In this document: positions 13,611 to 22,796 of the stretch, in pieces
Layout of the letters: the number at the start of each line of letters is the position of its first letter
Position numbering within the stretch: position 1 is the stretch's first letter
NCBI GenBank assembly: GCA_035533295.1
Contig: DATLUA010000012.1
Coordinates: 1-64,000, forward strand
Source: JAGWJU01 sp035533295
Lineage (GTDB): Bacteria > Elusimicrobiota > Elusimicrobia > UBA1565 > UBA9628
DNA length: 64,000 nucleotides
Direction: 5' to 3'
Program-made: the position numbers and the translations under genes
Notes under the pieces: model-generated
Database searches by the model: none
Seen by the model: only the letters and a program-made list of their open reading frames with translations
What the model was told of the DNA's origin: nothing

Positions 13611-15446
13611 TTGAAAAACGCACGTCCGCCGGCGGCCGGCTTATCATCCGCGGCGCGCGTCTGGCTTTGCGGCTTGGCCGTGGCGCTGTGCTTTTGTTCC
13701 GGCTATTTTCTCTCCGCCGCATGCCGCGCGGCTTGGCAGGAGCATTACCCCGCGCTTGCCGCGCAGTGGCCTGCGGACGGGCCTTTCTCGCTCCTGGGCC
13801 TTTACGGCGCGCAGACCGAGGAGGAGGTGCAGTACGCGGCCCGCGTGCAGGAGTCGGCCAATCATTTCCCGGCCTACGATCCTTACGTGCTCGAGAACCG
13901 CAGTCGCAGCCTGCTTTTAGACGACGGGCTCACCTACCTCTTGATGGGCCTGGTGCAAAAGGCCCTGGGCAACATGACCTGGACCTGGGTCGCGGTGCGC
14001 CTTGTGTGCTGCCTGTTCTGGTTCGTGCTGGTTTACTTCATCATGCTGCGGCTCTCGGGCGACGAGGCGCTCGCGTTCTTCGCCGGGGCCTTCGTGGTGG
14101 GCTTTAGCTACCTTTTGACCATGGATTTCGTCCCGGCCCTGCAGTGGACGCCGTCCTTGGGGGCGCTGGCCCACGACGCCTGGACGCTCTTGTCCACGGG
14201 ACGCACCGAGTCGGTCGCGCGCCTGCCCCGGCCGGGCGTGGACTACTCCGTCTTGTTTTTGGCGACGCTGCTGGAAATCAAGGCGGCCGAGAGCGCCGAT
14301 CTGCGCTGGGGCGTCGCGGCCGGAATTTGCGGCGGGCTTATGCCCGAAATTCATCCCGACATCTGGTTCACGCACCTGCCGGCCATGTTCTTCTTCCTCT
14401 TTTTGGCCCTCTTCTATAAGAAGCTCAACTTCCGTAATCTGGCCGCGGCCGCGGGCGTCTGCCTGCTCGTGAGCGCGCCGTTTTTGGCGCAGCACCTCTC
14501 CTCCATGTGGGGACACTCCGCGGCCAAGCAGGAGTTCCTCGACCGGGCCTGCGTGCTCTTCACCCGCCGCCCGCATTGGGAGGGGCTGCTCTACGTCGCG
14601 TGCTTCGCCGCGGTCGTCCTCTCGGGCGTCCAGGACGCGGCCGTTTTGTGGCTGGGAGCCTTCTTGGCCGCGGCGGGCCTGGTCGTCAACAGCCAGATAC
14701 TCACGGGCAAGGACGTTTTGTTCTTCCAGAACCGCTATTACGTTAATATTTACCTGCTGTTCCTCATCCTGCCCTGGCTGCAGAAGAAGCTGCGGCTCCC
14801 GCGGGCGTTTTGGAAAACGGCCGGGGCGCTCTGCTTGGCCGCGTGCTTCCTGCAGAGCGTGAGCTACGCCGCTATCCATTATCCCTTCCAGGGCCTCCGG
14901 CGCCGGGATGCCCAGGCCATGGCCTGGCTGCGCACCCACACGCCCGAGGACTCGGTGGTCGTGGCGTTAAATCCCGAGGTCAACCTGCTCGTCCCGGTCT
15001 ACACGCGCGACAAGGTCGGCTTCGGCTCGGCGCTGGAGGAAGTGTCGGACGTTCCGGCGCTGACCATCGCCCGGCGGGTGCGCGCGGGGCTTTTCAATCT
15101 GGGCGCCGATCAGGCGAAGTTCTACAAGGACGTCACGGCCCGCTATCCGGACTACGGCCGCCGGGAATCCGACCTGCGCGAGGTCCCCTTGGAGACATTC
15201 CTGCGCACGATTTACTTCGCCTGGATACCCAGGCCGATGCTCGCGCGGGACTGGCGCTTGGCGGGCCAAGACGAGAAGAGCTACTCCTACCGCGTCGATT
15301 ACGTCTGGGTGGACGATTTCGCCAGGCGCTACCTGGGTCCGCGCTTTCCTCGGGACAGCCGCTGGCGGCTCTCCAAGGTCTACGATGCGGGCGGCGTGGC
15401 TCTCTACAAAGTCGGGCCCGCCGCGCGGGCCCGACTAAAACTCTAA
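13611..15446 (+). CDS. Large polytopic membrane protein, paralogue of the gene at 18083
   Basis: About 611 residues from a TTG at 13611 (AGGA upstream), 7 bp after the epimerase. An N-terminal helix is followed by a conserved soluble stretch (AWQEHYPALAAQWP...FPAYDPYVLEN), about ten hydrophobic segments, then a soluble C-terminal domain containing YAAIHYPFQGL and WLRTHTPEDSVVVALNPEVN. The layout resembles lipid-sugar-dependent GT39/PMT-like or oligosaccharyltransferase-like proteins, but I see no family signature. Clear sequence matches to the protein at 18083-19873 make the two paralogues. Its end overlaps the convergent gene at 15435 by 12 bp. Confidence 0.75.
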   Translation: MKNARPPAAGLSSAARVWLCGLAVALCFCSGYFLSAACRAAWQEHYPALAAQWPADGPFSLLGLYGAQTEEEVQYAARVQESANHFPAYDPYVLENRSRSLLLDDGLTYLLMGLVQKALGNMTWTWVAVRLVCCLFWFVLVYFIMLRLSGDEALAFFAGAFVVGFSYLLTMDFVPALQWTPSLGALAHDAWTLLSTGRTESVARLPRPGVDYSVLFLATLLEIKAAESADLRWGVAAGICGGLMPEIHPDIWFTHLPAMFFFLFLALFYKKLNFRNLAAAAGVCLLVSAPFLAQHLSSMWGHSAAKQEFLDRACVLFTRRPHWEGLLYVACFAAVVLSGVQDAAVLWLGAFLAAAGLVVNSQILTGKDVLFFQNRYYVNIYLLFLILPWLQKKLRLPRAFWKTAGALCLAACFLQSVSYAAIHYPFQGLRRRDAQAMAWLRTHTPEDSVVVALNPEVNLLVPVYTRDKVGFGSALEEVSDVPALTIARRVRAGLFNLGADQAKFYKDVTARYPDYGRRESDLREVPLETFLRTIYFAWIPRPMLARDWRLAGQDEKSYSYRVDYVWVDDFARRYLGPRFPRDSRWRLSKVYDAGGVALYKVGPAARARLKL

Positions 15447-16184
15447 CTCGAGCCGGGTGACGACCGCGCGCACGGGCGTGGCGGCGTTCAGGCCATAGAG
15501 CAACGCCACGCTGTAGTTGACGGTCCGGCGCGAGCCGGGGCGCCAGGTTCCGTAGAGGGCCGGGCCGGCCAGGTGGGTCTGCTCGCTGGCGTTGGGGAAA
15601 TTGCCGATGACGCCCGGCTCGCCGAAGAACTCGGCCGCGGGCGCGAAGTAGTTATTGAGCAGGTACTCGACGCGGCCCGCATAGTGGAAGTCCGTGCCCG
15701 GCGCGTAGTTGGAGCCGGACTGCCACTCCAGCGTGGGGTTGAGGGTCAGCAGGAGGCGGCCGAACTGTTTTTCCACAATCGGCGTGAACTCCTCCTCGAC
15801 CGGGTCGCCGGCGCGCTCTGGAATTTCCATATCGACAATGACTCCGGTATCCGCCCAGTATTCGCCCGCGGGCGCCAATTGAAAGCGCTCCTCGACGTTC
15901 ACCCTGTCGCCCACCAGCGGGCCGCCCGGAGCGCGGTGCAGGACCTCGTAGGCCTCGCTTTCCCAATAGGAGGTGGGGCTGTAGCTCGCGGAAAAGGCGA
16001 AGCCCTGCTGGCCCGCGCCCGTCGCGAAACCGCGGTACTCCACTTCGCGCTCGCCGTAGGACACGCCCGGGGAGTAGACTTTTAGCTCCTCCGCGTTGAG
16101 CGAGGCCTCGGCGGCGCGGCAAATTCTTGCCAGAGCGGCGGAAAAAAACAGCGCGCTCAGCGCGACGATGAAATGACGTTTCAC
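15435..16184 (-). CDS. Exported beta-rich protein of the FTR1 iron operon, probable outer-membrane barrel
   Basis: About 249 residues. The GTG at 16184 is preceded by AAGGA and gives a signal peptide: KRHFIVALSALFFSAALARICRA followed by AEASL. The mature part has alternating beta-barrel-like segments (QGFAFSASYSPTSYWESEAY, LLLTLNPTLEWQSGS, NYSVALLYGLNAATP) and ends LELEF with a terminal Phe, as in outer-membrane beta-barrel proteins. I do not recognise the family. As the third gene after a cupredoxin and an FTR1 permease, it may be an outer-membrane channel for iron or another metal. Its end overlaps the convergent gene by 12 bp. Confidence 0.7.
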   Translation of the reverse strand: MKRHFIVALSALFFSAALARICRAAEASLNAEELKVYSPGVSYGEREVEYRGFATGAGQQGFAFSASYSPTSYWESEAYEVLHRAPGGPLVGDRVNVEERFQLAPAGEYWADTGVIVDMEIPERAGDPVEEEFTPIVEKQFGRLLLTLNPTLEWQSGSNYAPGTDFHYAGRVEYLLNNYFAPAAEFFGEPGVIGNFPNASEQTHLAGPALYGTWRPGSRRTVNYSVALLYGLNAATPVRAVVTRLELEF

Positions 16185-16198
16185 GGGGATATCCTTGT

Positions 16199-16996
16199 TT
16201 ATTCTTGCGCGAGCTTCATGAGCCCGCCGATGACGAGAATGGTGCCGGCGTAGAAAACAAGCTGCATGGCCGAGGGGTTGGGCGTGTAGCCGACTAAGGT
16301 CTTCAAGATGTTGCCGACGAGGCTTTGCCCGCTCAGCAGCCAGGACGTGTTCCAGATGGAATCGCGGATGGCGGGCAGAAGGTTCGCCTGATTTAAAAAT
16401 GCCGCGGCTTGGGACGCCATGCCTGCGGCCAAAAGCAGGATCATCCAGCCCGTGACGCGGAAAAAGTAGCGCACGGGAATCTTCATGATTCCCAGGTAGA
16501 GCGCAAAGCCCACCGCCACTCCGCCGGCTAGGCCCAGGGTGCCGCCCGCGAAGATGGACCAGGCGCCCGCGCCGTTGGCCGCCACGCCGTAGAGAAAGAG
16601 CACGATTTCCGAGCCCTCGCGCAGCACCGCGATGGCCGTGGCCGCGAAGATGGCGGTCATGGACTTGTGCCCGAGGTGCACCTCGTTGCCCATGCGCTTT
16701 AACTCGGCCGCGATGCGCTTGCCGTGGCGCGACATCCAGACGTTGTGCCAGCCGAGCATCAAGACGGCCGTGAGCAGCACCGCGGCCTCGAAAATGGGCT
16801 GCCCGACGCCGGAGAGGCTTTGGGAGATTTCGCCCATGAACGCCGCCACGATGAGCGCGCCCAGGACGCCGGCCGTGATGCCCCAGCCGACCCACGCGCC
16901 GCGGCCCTTCAAGCCCTTGGTCGCGCCCAGGATGACGGCGACCACCAGCGCGGCTTCGAGCACTTCCCGAAAGACGATGATCGCGCTGGCGATCAC
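16199..16996 (-). CDS. FTR1/EfeU-family high-affinity iron permease
   Basis: 265 residues, about seven membrane helices. Both REXXE iron-translocation motifs are intact: FREVLEA (around residues 9-15) and LREGSEI (around 125-131). FTR1 proteins move iron across the inner membrane, usually with a periplasmic partner. Here the partner is the upstream cupredoxin gene, which it overlaps by ATGA, and an outer-membrane-like protein follows 14 bp downstream. No EfeB peroxidase is present in the window. Confidence 0.93.
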   Translation of the reverse strand: MIASAIIVFREVLEAALVVAVILGATKGLKGRGAWVGWGITAGVLGALIVAAFMGEISQSLSGVGQPIFEAAVLLTAVLMLGWHNVWMSRHGKRIAAELKRMGNEVHLGHKSMTAIFAATAIAVLREGSEIVLFLYGVAANGAGAWSIFAGGTLGLAGGVAVGFALYLGIMKIPVRYFFRVTGWMILLLAAGMASQAAAFLNQANLLPAIRDSIWNTSWLLSGQSLVGNILKTLVGYTPNPSAMQLVFYAGTILVIGGLMKLAQE

Positions 16997-17433
16997 CGGG
17001 ACTTCGCCTGGGAAGAAGTTTTCGCGGCCGCCGCGGGGTCTTGCTTCGCCGCGGCTTGGGCGGGCACGACCTTGAGCGTGCCCGTGACGCCGGACTGGAA
17101 ATCGTCGAAGAAGCCGTAGCTCCCGGCTTGAAGCGGCCCCAGGAACACGATGGTCTGGGAACCCGCCGTCACCACCTGCTCGCGGTGCAGCGTGAAGCTC
17201 TCGAACTCGGAAGGCGCGGCGTTCTTGTTGGAGACGATGAGCTTGAATTTCTGCCCGGTCGGGACCGAAAGCGTGGGCGGCACGAAGGCGCGGCCATCAA
17301 TGTCCAGCTTATAGACCGGTAGGGGGGCGCTCGGGCCCCAGAGGGAAAAAGCCCCGGCGCCGGAGCTTGTAAAGGAAAGGCCCGCCGCGGCCAGGGCCGG
17401 AACCAGGAACATCCGCGTTTTTTTCGCGCTCAT
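16993..17433 (-). CDS. Periplasmic cupredoxin-domain protein, EfeO N-terminal-domain type
   Basis: About 146 residues from the ATG at 17433 (AAAGAG upstream), giving a signal peptide RMFLVPALAAAGLSFTSSGAGA. The rest is one cupredoxin domain with FESFTLHREQVV, GPLQAGSYGFFDDFQSG and a C-terminal Ala/Lys/Gln-rich tail. The SEFES..LHRE and FFDDF elements are those of the metal-binding domain in EfeO-type proteins, which deliver iron or copper to FTR1 permeases. The EfeO M75 domain is absent. An in-frame ATG at 17466 is an alternative start. A Fur-box-like site precedes the gene. Confidence 0.85.
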   Translation of the reverse strand: MSAKKTRMFLVPALAAAGLSFTSSGAGAFSLWGPSAPLPVYKLDIDGRAFVPPTLSVPTGQKFKLIVSNKNAAPSEFESFTLHREQVVTAGSQTIVFLGPLQAGSYGFFDDFQSGVTGTLKVVPAQAAAKQDPAAAAKTSSQAKSR

Positions 17434-17473
17434 GGAGGACGTCTCTTTATTGATAAAGAGTTTCATTAATAAG

Positions 17474-17510
17474 AGTCTAGCATGAAGCGCTATTGAAATG
17501 CAATATCAAT
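17474..17510 (-). promoter_or_regulatory. Promoter with overlapping Fur-box-like palindrome
   Basis: On the minus strand TTGCAT (17498-17503), an 18-bp spacer and TAGACT (17474-17479) form a promoter starting near 17467. A 9-1-9 imperfect palindrome ATTGATATT-G-CATTTCAAT (17492-17510, 7 of 9 pairs) covers the -35, as Fur operators do. With iron-uptake genes downstream, iron repression is likely. Confidence 0.55.
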
Positions 17511-17530
17511 AATGGCCGGAGGCCGCCGCC

Positions 17531-18079
17531 CTAGGCGGGCGGTATTTGGACGACGTCGGATGCGCGCTTGCGCGCCGCGGCCAGCACCCGCGGGTTGGCG
17601 CTGACCAGATAGGCCCGGCGCGCCTTGGCGAAAATAGGCGCGTCCCAGCGGGAGTTGCCGACGTAGTCGTAGCCGCGCGCGCCGAAGCTTTCCAGCAGCC
17701 AGCGGCGCTTGCGCCGGCCCACGAGGTTGACGCCGCCTTCGCTGCCCGCGAAGTCCGAGAAAAAGCCAAGGCGCTCGGCCAGCAGGCCCACGTAGGCTCG
17801 GGGCGAGCCGCTGACCAGGATGAGGCGCCGGCCCGAGGCGCTTTCCGAGCGCAGCCATTCAAGGACGCCACGGTGGTAGGCCAGGGCGTCCCAGTCGGGC
17901 GTCAGGCGCTCGGAAAGCCGCGCTTTTAGGTAGGCGCGGCCGCGCAAGAGCCAGAAGCCCAGAAGCAGGGCGTTGGCGGGATTGCGCCAGATGAAGGCCC
18001 GGGAGGCTATTAAGGAGAGGTCGCCGGCGATGAGCGTGCCGTCCAAGTCCACGCAGAGAGGGACGATGTCCTCGGCCAT
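17531..18079 (-). CDS. HAD-superfamily phosphatase, stand-alone form of the UbiA-fused HAD domain
   Basis: 182 residues. HAD motif I is CVDLDGTLIAGD (residues 8-19), motif II VSGSPR, and motif IV lies in YVGNSRWDAPIF. The phrase LLRGRAYLKARL after the cap region is what I know from HAD domains fused to UbiA-type prenyltransferases (DPPR synthase-like), but here there is no prenyltransferase part. The gene begins 3 bp after the large membrane protein at 18083, so it is the second gene of that operon. It could remove a phosphate from a polyprenyl-linked intermediate. Confidence 0.8.
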   Translation of the reverse strand: MAEDIVPLCVDLDGTLIAGDLSLIASRAFIWRNPANALLLGFWLLRGRAYLKARLSERLTPDWDALAYHRGVLEWLRSESASGRRLILVSGSPRAYVGLLAERLGFFSDFAGSEGGVNLVGRRKRRWLLESFGARGYDYVGNSRWDAPIFAKARRAYLVSANPRVLAAARKRASDVVQIPPA

Positions 18080-18082
18080 GCG

Positions 18083-19873
18083 CTAGGGGCGGGGGGCCTC
18101 GGCGGTCCGGGCGTAGATGACGACGGAGGGGTTGCGGTAGACGGCGCGCCAGTCCTTGCGGGCCGCGCGGGCGAAATCGGGCCGGGCGTACTGCCGCTCC
18201 ATATCCCCGAACCAGATGTAGTCGGGATGGATGTCCGCCGGGCGCTTTTCAGCCTCGACCACGATGCCGGGGATGCTCTCCGGCGGGGTCATGTAGAAGA
18301 GCAGAGTGCCCACGTCGCCTTTCTCGATTTTCCCGCGCTTTAAGCCTAGGGCGACCACTTGGCGGCGGCCGTAGTGGGGCGCGTGGAAGAGGCACTCGTC
18401 AAAAAACCTCTTCGGGTCGGCGCCCAGGAGCTTCAAGCCCGCGACGAAGCGCTCGCAGTTCTTGAGCAGAGGATAATCGGATAAAACCGCGAGCTCGAAG
18501 GCCGCGTTGACCTTGTCGCGGGTGAAGGCGGGAATAAGCGCGTCGACTTCGGGGTTGATGGTCAGCACTTCGCTGTCCTTCGGGGTGTTCTTGTCGAGCC
18601 AAGCCAAGGCGTCGCCGTAATTCTTGGGCAAGCCCTGGAAGGGATAATGGATGGCGGCATAGGACAGGCCCTGAAAAAGAGCGACGATCATGAGGCCCCA
18701 AGCCGCTCCGCGCCAAAGCCGCGCTCCGCGCTTGAAGCCCTCGGGCACGAAGGCCAGGGCCAGCAGGAACACGTAGATGTTGCCGAAGAACATCCAGTGC
18801 TGGGGCGACATGGGATAGCCCGTGATCAGTTCGATGTTGACCATGACGAAGATGGAGGCGGCCAGGGTCGCGCAGAAAAGCGCCGTGGGGTTCTTGCGTT
18901 TGCAGAGGCCCAGTAGGAACGCGGCCAGGTAGGCGAGGGAATCTGGATGGAACTGCCGCCGGGGCAAGAGCCCGCTCTTCAAGAGCAAATCGGGCGCGGG
19001 CGGGTAGTTGGCAGCAAGAAAAGGCAGGCTCACCAGCGCGGTCAGCGCGAAGGACGCCCACAACTCCCAGGCCGGCTTTTTGTCCCGCAGTGAGACGACG
19101 AGGGCGAAGACGCCGGACGCGATGACATAGCTCGACCACACGTCCATGCGGACGTAGGCCAGCAAGCCGCCCAGGACGCCGCTCAAGACCGTCCAGCGCG
19201 TCGCCCGGCTTTCCTCGGCCTTGGCCAGCCAGAGTCCGGCCAGGAATAAAAAGGCCCAAGTGAGGCCCGGCCGCGGCAGGCGCAGCACGCCTTCGGTGCG
19301 GCCGTAGGACAACAAGGTCCATAGATTATGACCTAGGACATGGGCCAAACCGCCGCTCCAGACCAGACCGTCGCGGAAAAGAAAGGTCAGTATGTAGCTG
19401 AACCCCGTGACGAAGGCGGCGCAGAAAAAGGAAAGCGGGGGATAGTCGCCCAGGCGTTGGACAATGAGATAGATGAGCAGGAACCATGCGGCGCAGCATA
19501 AAAAGCGGGCGAGCATCCAGGCGTCGCTCACGCCTCCGGTCAAGTCGTCCAAGCCGCCGAGGATGAGATAGGTCAGCCGGTCGATGGAGAGTTGGCGCCA
19601 GGTGCGGTTGGTTCGGATGTAGGGATCGAAAGCGAGGAGGTGGTGGGCCTGATCGTTGGCGCGGTCCGCGTAGCCCAGTTCCTCGTAGGCGAGCTCGGTG
19701 CCGTACCAGCCCACCATGGTGAAGCGGCCATTGTTGGGCCATTGGGCGGCGATCTGGGGATAGTGATCCTGCCACGCCCCGCGCCAAACGGCCATGAGCG
19801 GATAGCCCGCGCACAGGGCGCAGGCCATGGCGAGGGCTCCCAGCCACGGAGCCAGCCCGGCCTTTTTATCCAT
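18083..19873 (-). CDS. Large polytopic membrane protein, paralogue of the gene at 13611
   Basis: 596 residues. It shares with the protein at 13611-15446 the N-terminal layout (AWQDHYPQIAAQWP, LAFDPYIRTN), the middle LSYGRTEGVLRLPRPGL and the soluble part YAAIHYPFQGL...WLDKNTPKDSEVLTINPEV. About ten hydrophobic segments alternate with these loops. The architecture suggests a lipid-linked-sugar transferase, but no named family is evident. The ATG lies only 26 bp from a divergent epimerase gene and the two share a palindromic -10 region. Cotranscribed with the HAD phosphatase downstream. Confidence 0.75.
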   Translation of the reverse strand: MDKKAGLAPWLGALAMACALCAGYPLMAVWRGAWQDHYPQIAAQWPNNGRFTMVGWYGTELAYEELGYADRANDQAHHLLAFDPYIRTNRTWRQLSIDRLTYLILGGLDDLTGGVSDAWMLARFLCCAAWFLLIYLIVQRLGDYPPLSFFCAAFVTGFSYILTFLFRDGLVWSGGLAHVLGHNLWTLLSYGRTEGVLRLPRPGLTWAFLFLAGLWLAKAEESRATRWTVLSGVLGGLLAYVRMDVWSSYVIASGVFALVVSLRDKKPAWELWASFALTALVSLPFLAANYPPAPDLLLKSGLLPRRQFHPDSLAYLAAFLLGLCKRKNPTALFCATLAASIFVMVNIELITGYPMSPQHWMFFGNIYVFLLALAFVPEGFKRGARLWRGAAWGLMIVALFQGLSYAAIHYPFQGLPKNYGDALAWLDKNTPKDSEVLTINPEVDALIPAFTRDKVNAAFELAVLSDYPLLKNCERFVAGLKLLGADPKRFFDECLFHAPHYGRRQVVALGLKRGKIEKGDVGTLLFYMTPPESIPGIVVEAEKRPADIHPDYIWFGDMERQYARPDFARAARKDWRAVYRNPSVVIYARTAEAPRP

Positions 19874-19883
19874 GTGTCGCTAT

Positions 19884-19891
19884 ATTATAAT
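19884..19891. promoter_or_regulatory. Shared bidirectional -10 region
   Basis: The near-palindrome TATATTATAATA in the 26-bp gap gives TATAAT on both strands (plus 19886-19891, minus 19884-19889). Predicted starts are about 2 nt before the ATG at 19900 and about 4 nt before the ATG at 19873. Confidence 0.5.
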
Positions 19892-19899
19892 AGACCAGC

Positions 19900-20964
19900 A
19901 TGAGAATTTTGATCACGGGCGGCGCGGGTTTCGTGGGCGCGAGCCTGGCCGAAGCCTTCAAGTCCGAGAATCCGAACGCCCGCATCACGGCCCTGGACAA
20001 TTTAAAGCGCCGCGGCTCCGAAATCAACCTGCCGCGCCTGAAAAAAATGGGAGTCGCTTTCGTCCACGCGGATGTGCGCGTCAAGGACGATCTCGCCGCT
20101 CTTCCCGGCCGGTTCGACCTGATGGTGGAGGCCTCGGCCGAGCCCTCGGTGCAGGCGGGCCAAGGCGGCGACCCCAACTACGTCGTCGAGACCAATTTGT
20201 GCGGGACCTTGAATTGCCTGGAGTTCGCCCGGCTGCGCGTCGGAGCGCTGATATTTTTGTCCACGTCGCGCGTGTGCTCCATCGAGTCCTTGCGCGCTAT
20301 CCGCCTTCAGGAGAAAGCCGGGCGCTTTTGCATCGCGCCCAAGCAGAGCCTGCCGGGCGTGAGCCGCGTCGGCATCGCGGAGACATTTCCCACGCATTTG
20401 CCGCGCTCGTTCTACGGCGCGACCAAGCTGTGCTCCGAGATGATGATCCAGGAGTACTGCCGAGCCTACGGCTTGAGGGCCGTCATCAACCGCTGCGGCG
20501 TGCTGGCTGGACCGGGACAGTTCGGTAAGACGGACCAGGGAGTCTTCGCCCATTGGATGGCCGCGCACTACTTCGGAAAGCCGCTCTCCTACCTGGGGTT
20601 TAAGGGCAGCGGTAAGCAGGTCAGGGACATCCTTCATCCGAGAGATTTGTTCGCGCTCATCCAAAAGCAGCTGCGCGCCCTGCCCAAAATCAGCGGGGAG
20701 GTCTACAATATCGGCGGCGGGCCGGCTAATTCGCTCTCCTTGCTGGAGATGACCAAGCTTTGCCGGGAAGTCTCCGGCCGCGCCGTCCCCATCGGGCGGG
20801 ACCCCAAGACCTCGCCGGTCGACATCCCTCTTTATATTTCCGACAACGCGAAGGCTAAGAAGGCCTTCGGCTGGTCGCCGCGGATTTCCGTGCGGGCCGT
20901 CGCGGAGGAAATCCACGGCTGGCTGCGGCAAAACGAGCGCCGATTGCGGGAGGTTTTCAACTAA
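19900..20964 (+). CDS. Extended SDR, CDP-paratose 2-epimerase-like
   Basis: 354 residues. Rossmann motif TGGAGFVGAS (about 6-15), catalytic YGATK (YxxxK), RVCS as the Ser strand and KQVRDILHPRDLF near the substrate lid. The C-terminal EVYNIGGGPANSLSLLEM and VDIPLYISDNAKAKKAFGW segments are typical of CDP-paratose (tyvelose) 2-epimerase relatives. It is immediately followed, without a gap, by a second enzyme of the same group, so the pair may act in sequence or as a complex. Nearly leaderless promoter upstream. Confidence 0.8.
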   Translation: MRILITGGAGFVGASLAEAFKSENPNARITALDNLKRRGSEINLPRLKKMGVAFVHADVRVKDDLAALPGRFDLMVEASAEPSVQAGQGGDPNYVVETNLCGTLNCLEFARLRVGALIFLSTSRVCSIESLRAIRLQEKAGRFCIAPKQSLPGVSRVGIAETFPTHLPRSFYGATKLCSEMMIQEYCRAYGLRAVINRCGVLAGPGQFGKTDQGVFAHWMAAHYFGKPLSYLGFKGSGKQVRDILHPRDLFALIQKQLRALPKISGEVYNIGGGPANSLSLLEMTKLCREVSGRAVPIGRDPKTSPVDIPLYISDNAKAKKAFGWSPRISVRAVAEEIHGWLRQNERRLREVFN

Positions 20965-22037
<1,073 letters not shown>

Positions 22038-22041
<4 letters not shown>

Positions 22042-22796
22042 AGCTCTCCGTCGTCATCCCGGCCCACAACGAGGAAGGCTGCCTCGAAGGCACTATCCGG
22101 CCGCTGCACCAAAAGCTGGCCGAGGAGAAAATCGAACACGAAATAGTCGTGGTGGACGATCACTCCTCGGACGGCACGCCGCGGATTCTGGACTCCCTGC
22201 GCCGCGACATCTCCGAGCTGCGCGCCGTCCGCAACGGGTCTTCGCCGGGCTTCGGTCGGGCGGTCGAGGCGGGCTTGAAATCCTCCACCGGCGGCGCCGT
22301 CGCCGTCTACATGGCCGACGCCTCGGATTCTCCCGAGGACTTGGTGCGTTTTTTCCGGACCATGGAGCAAGAGAAGGTCGACTGCGTCTTCGGCACGCGC
22401 TTCGCCCCGGAATCGAAGGTCGTCGACTATCCCTGGATCAAGCTCGTCATCAACCGCGCCGCCAACACCTTCATCCGCGTTCTCTTCAGGCTGCGCTACA
22501 ACGACGTGACCAACGCCTTCAAGCTCTACCGCCGCAACGTCATCGAGGGCGTGCAGCCGATTTTGAGCCCGCACTTCAATCTGACGGTCGAGCTGCCCTT
22601 GAAGGCCATCGTGCGGGGGTTCAGCTACGCGGTCGTGCCCAACTCCTGGACCAACCGCAAACAGGGCGAGTCCAAGCTCAAGATCAAGGAGATGGGCAGC
22701 CGCTACCTTTTCATCGTGCTCTACTGCCTCATCGAAAAATGGCTCAGCTGCGGCGATTATGTCAAGAAAGCCGCCGCCGAGGCCGCGCTCCGATGA
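22038..22796 (+). CDS. GT2 glycosyltransferase, polyprenyl-phosphate sugar synthase type
   Basis: 252 residues from a GTG that overlaps the upstream TGA. LSVVIPAHNEEGCLEGTI and VVVDDHSSDGTP bind the nucleotide; MADASDSPED replaces the usual DxD element; YNDVTNAFKLYRR and WTNRKQGESKLKIKEMGSRY are typical of dolichyl-phosphate sugar synthases. It would load a sugar made by the neighbouring epimerases or heptose enzymes onto a lipid carrier. The end overlaps hddC (ATGA). Confidence 0.87.

Noticed and set aside
16185..16895. N-terminal extension of the barrel-like protein into the FTR1 gene
   Set aside because: The extension is the FTR1 gene read in another frame; the GTG at 16184 with AAGGA gives a signal peptide and is the natural start.
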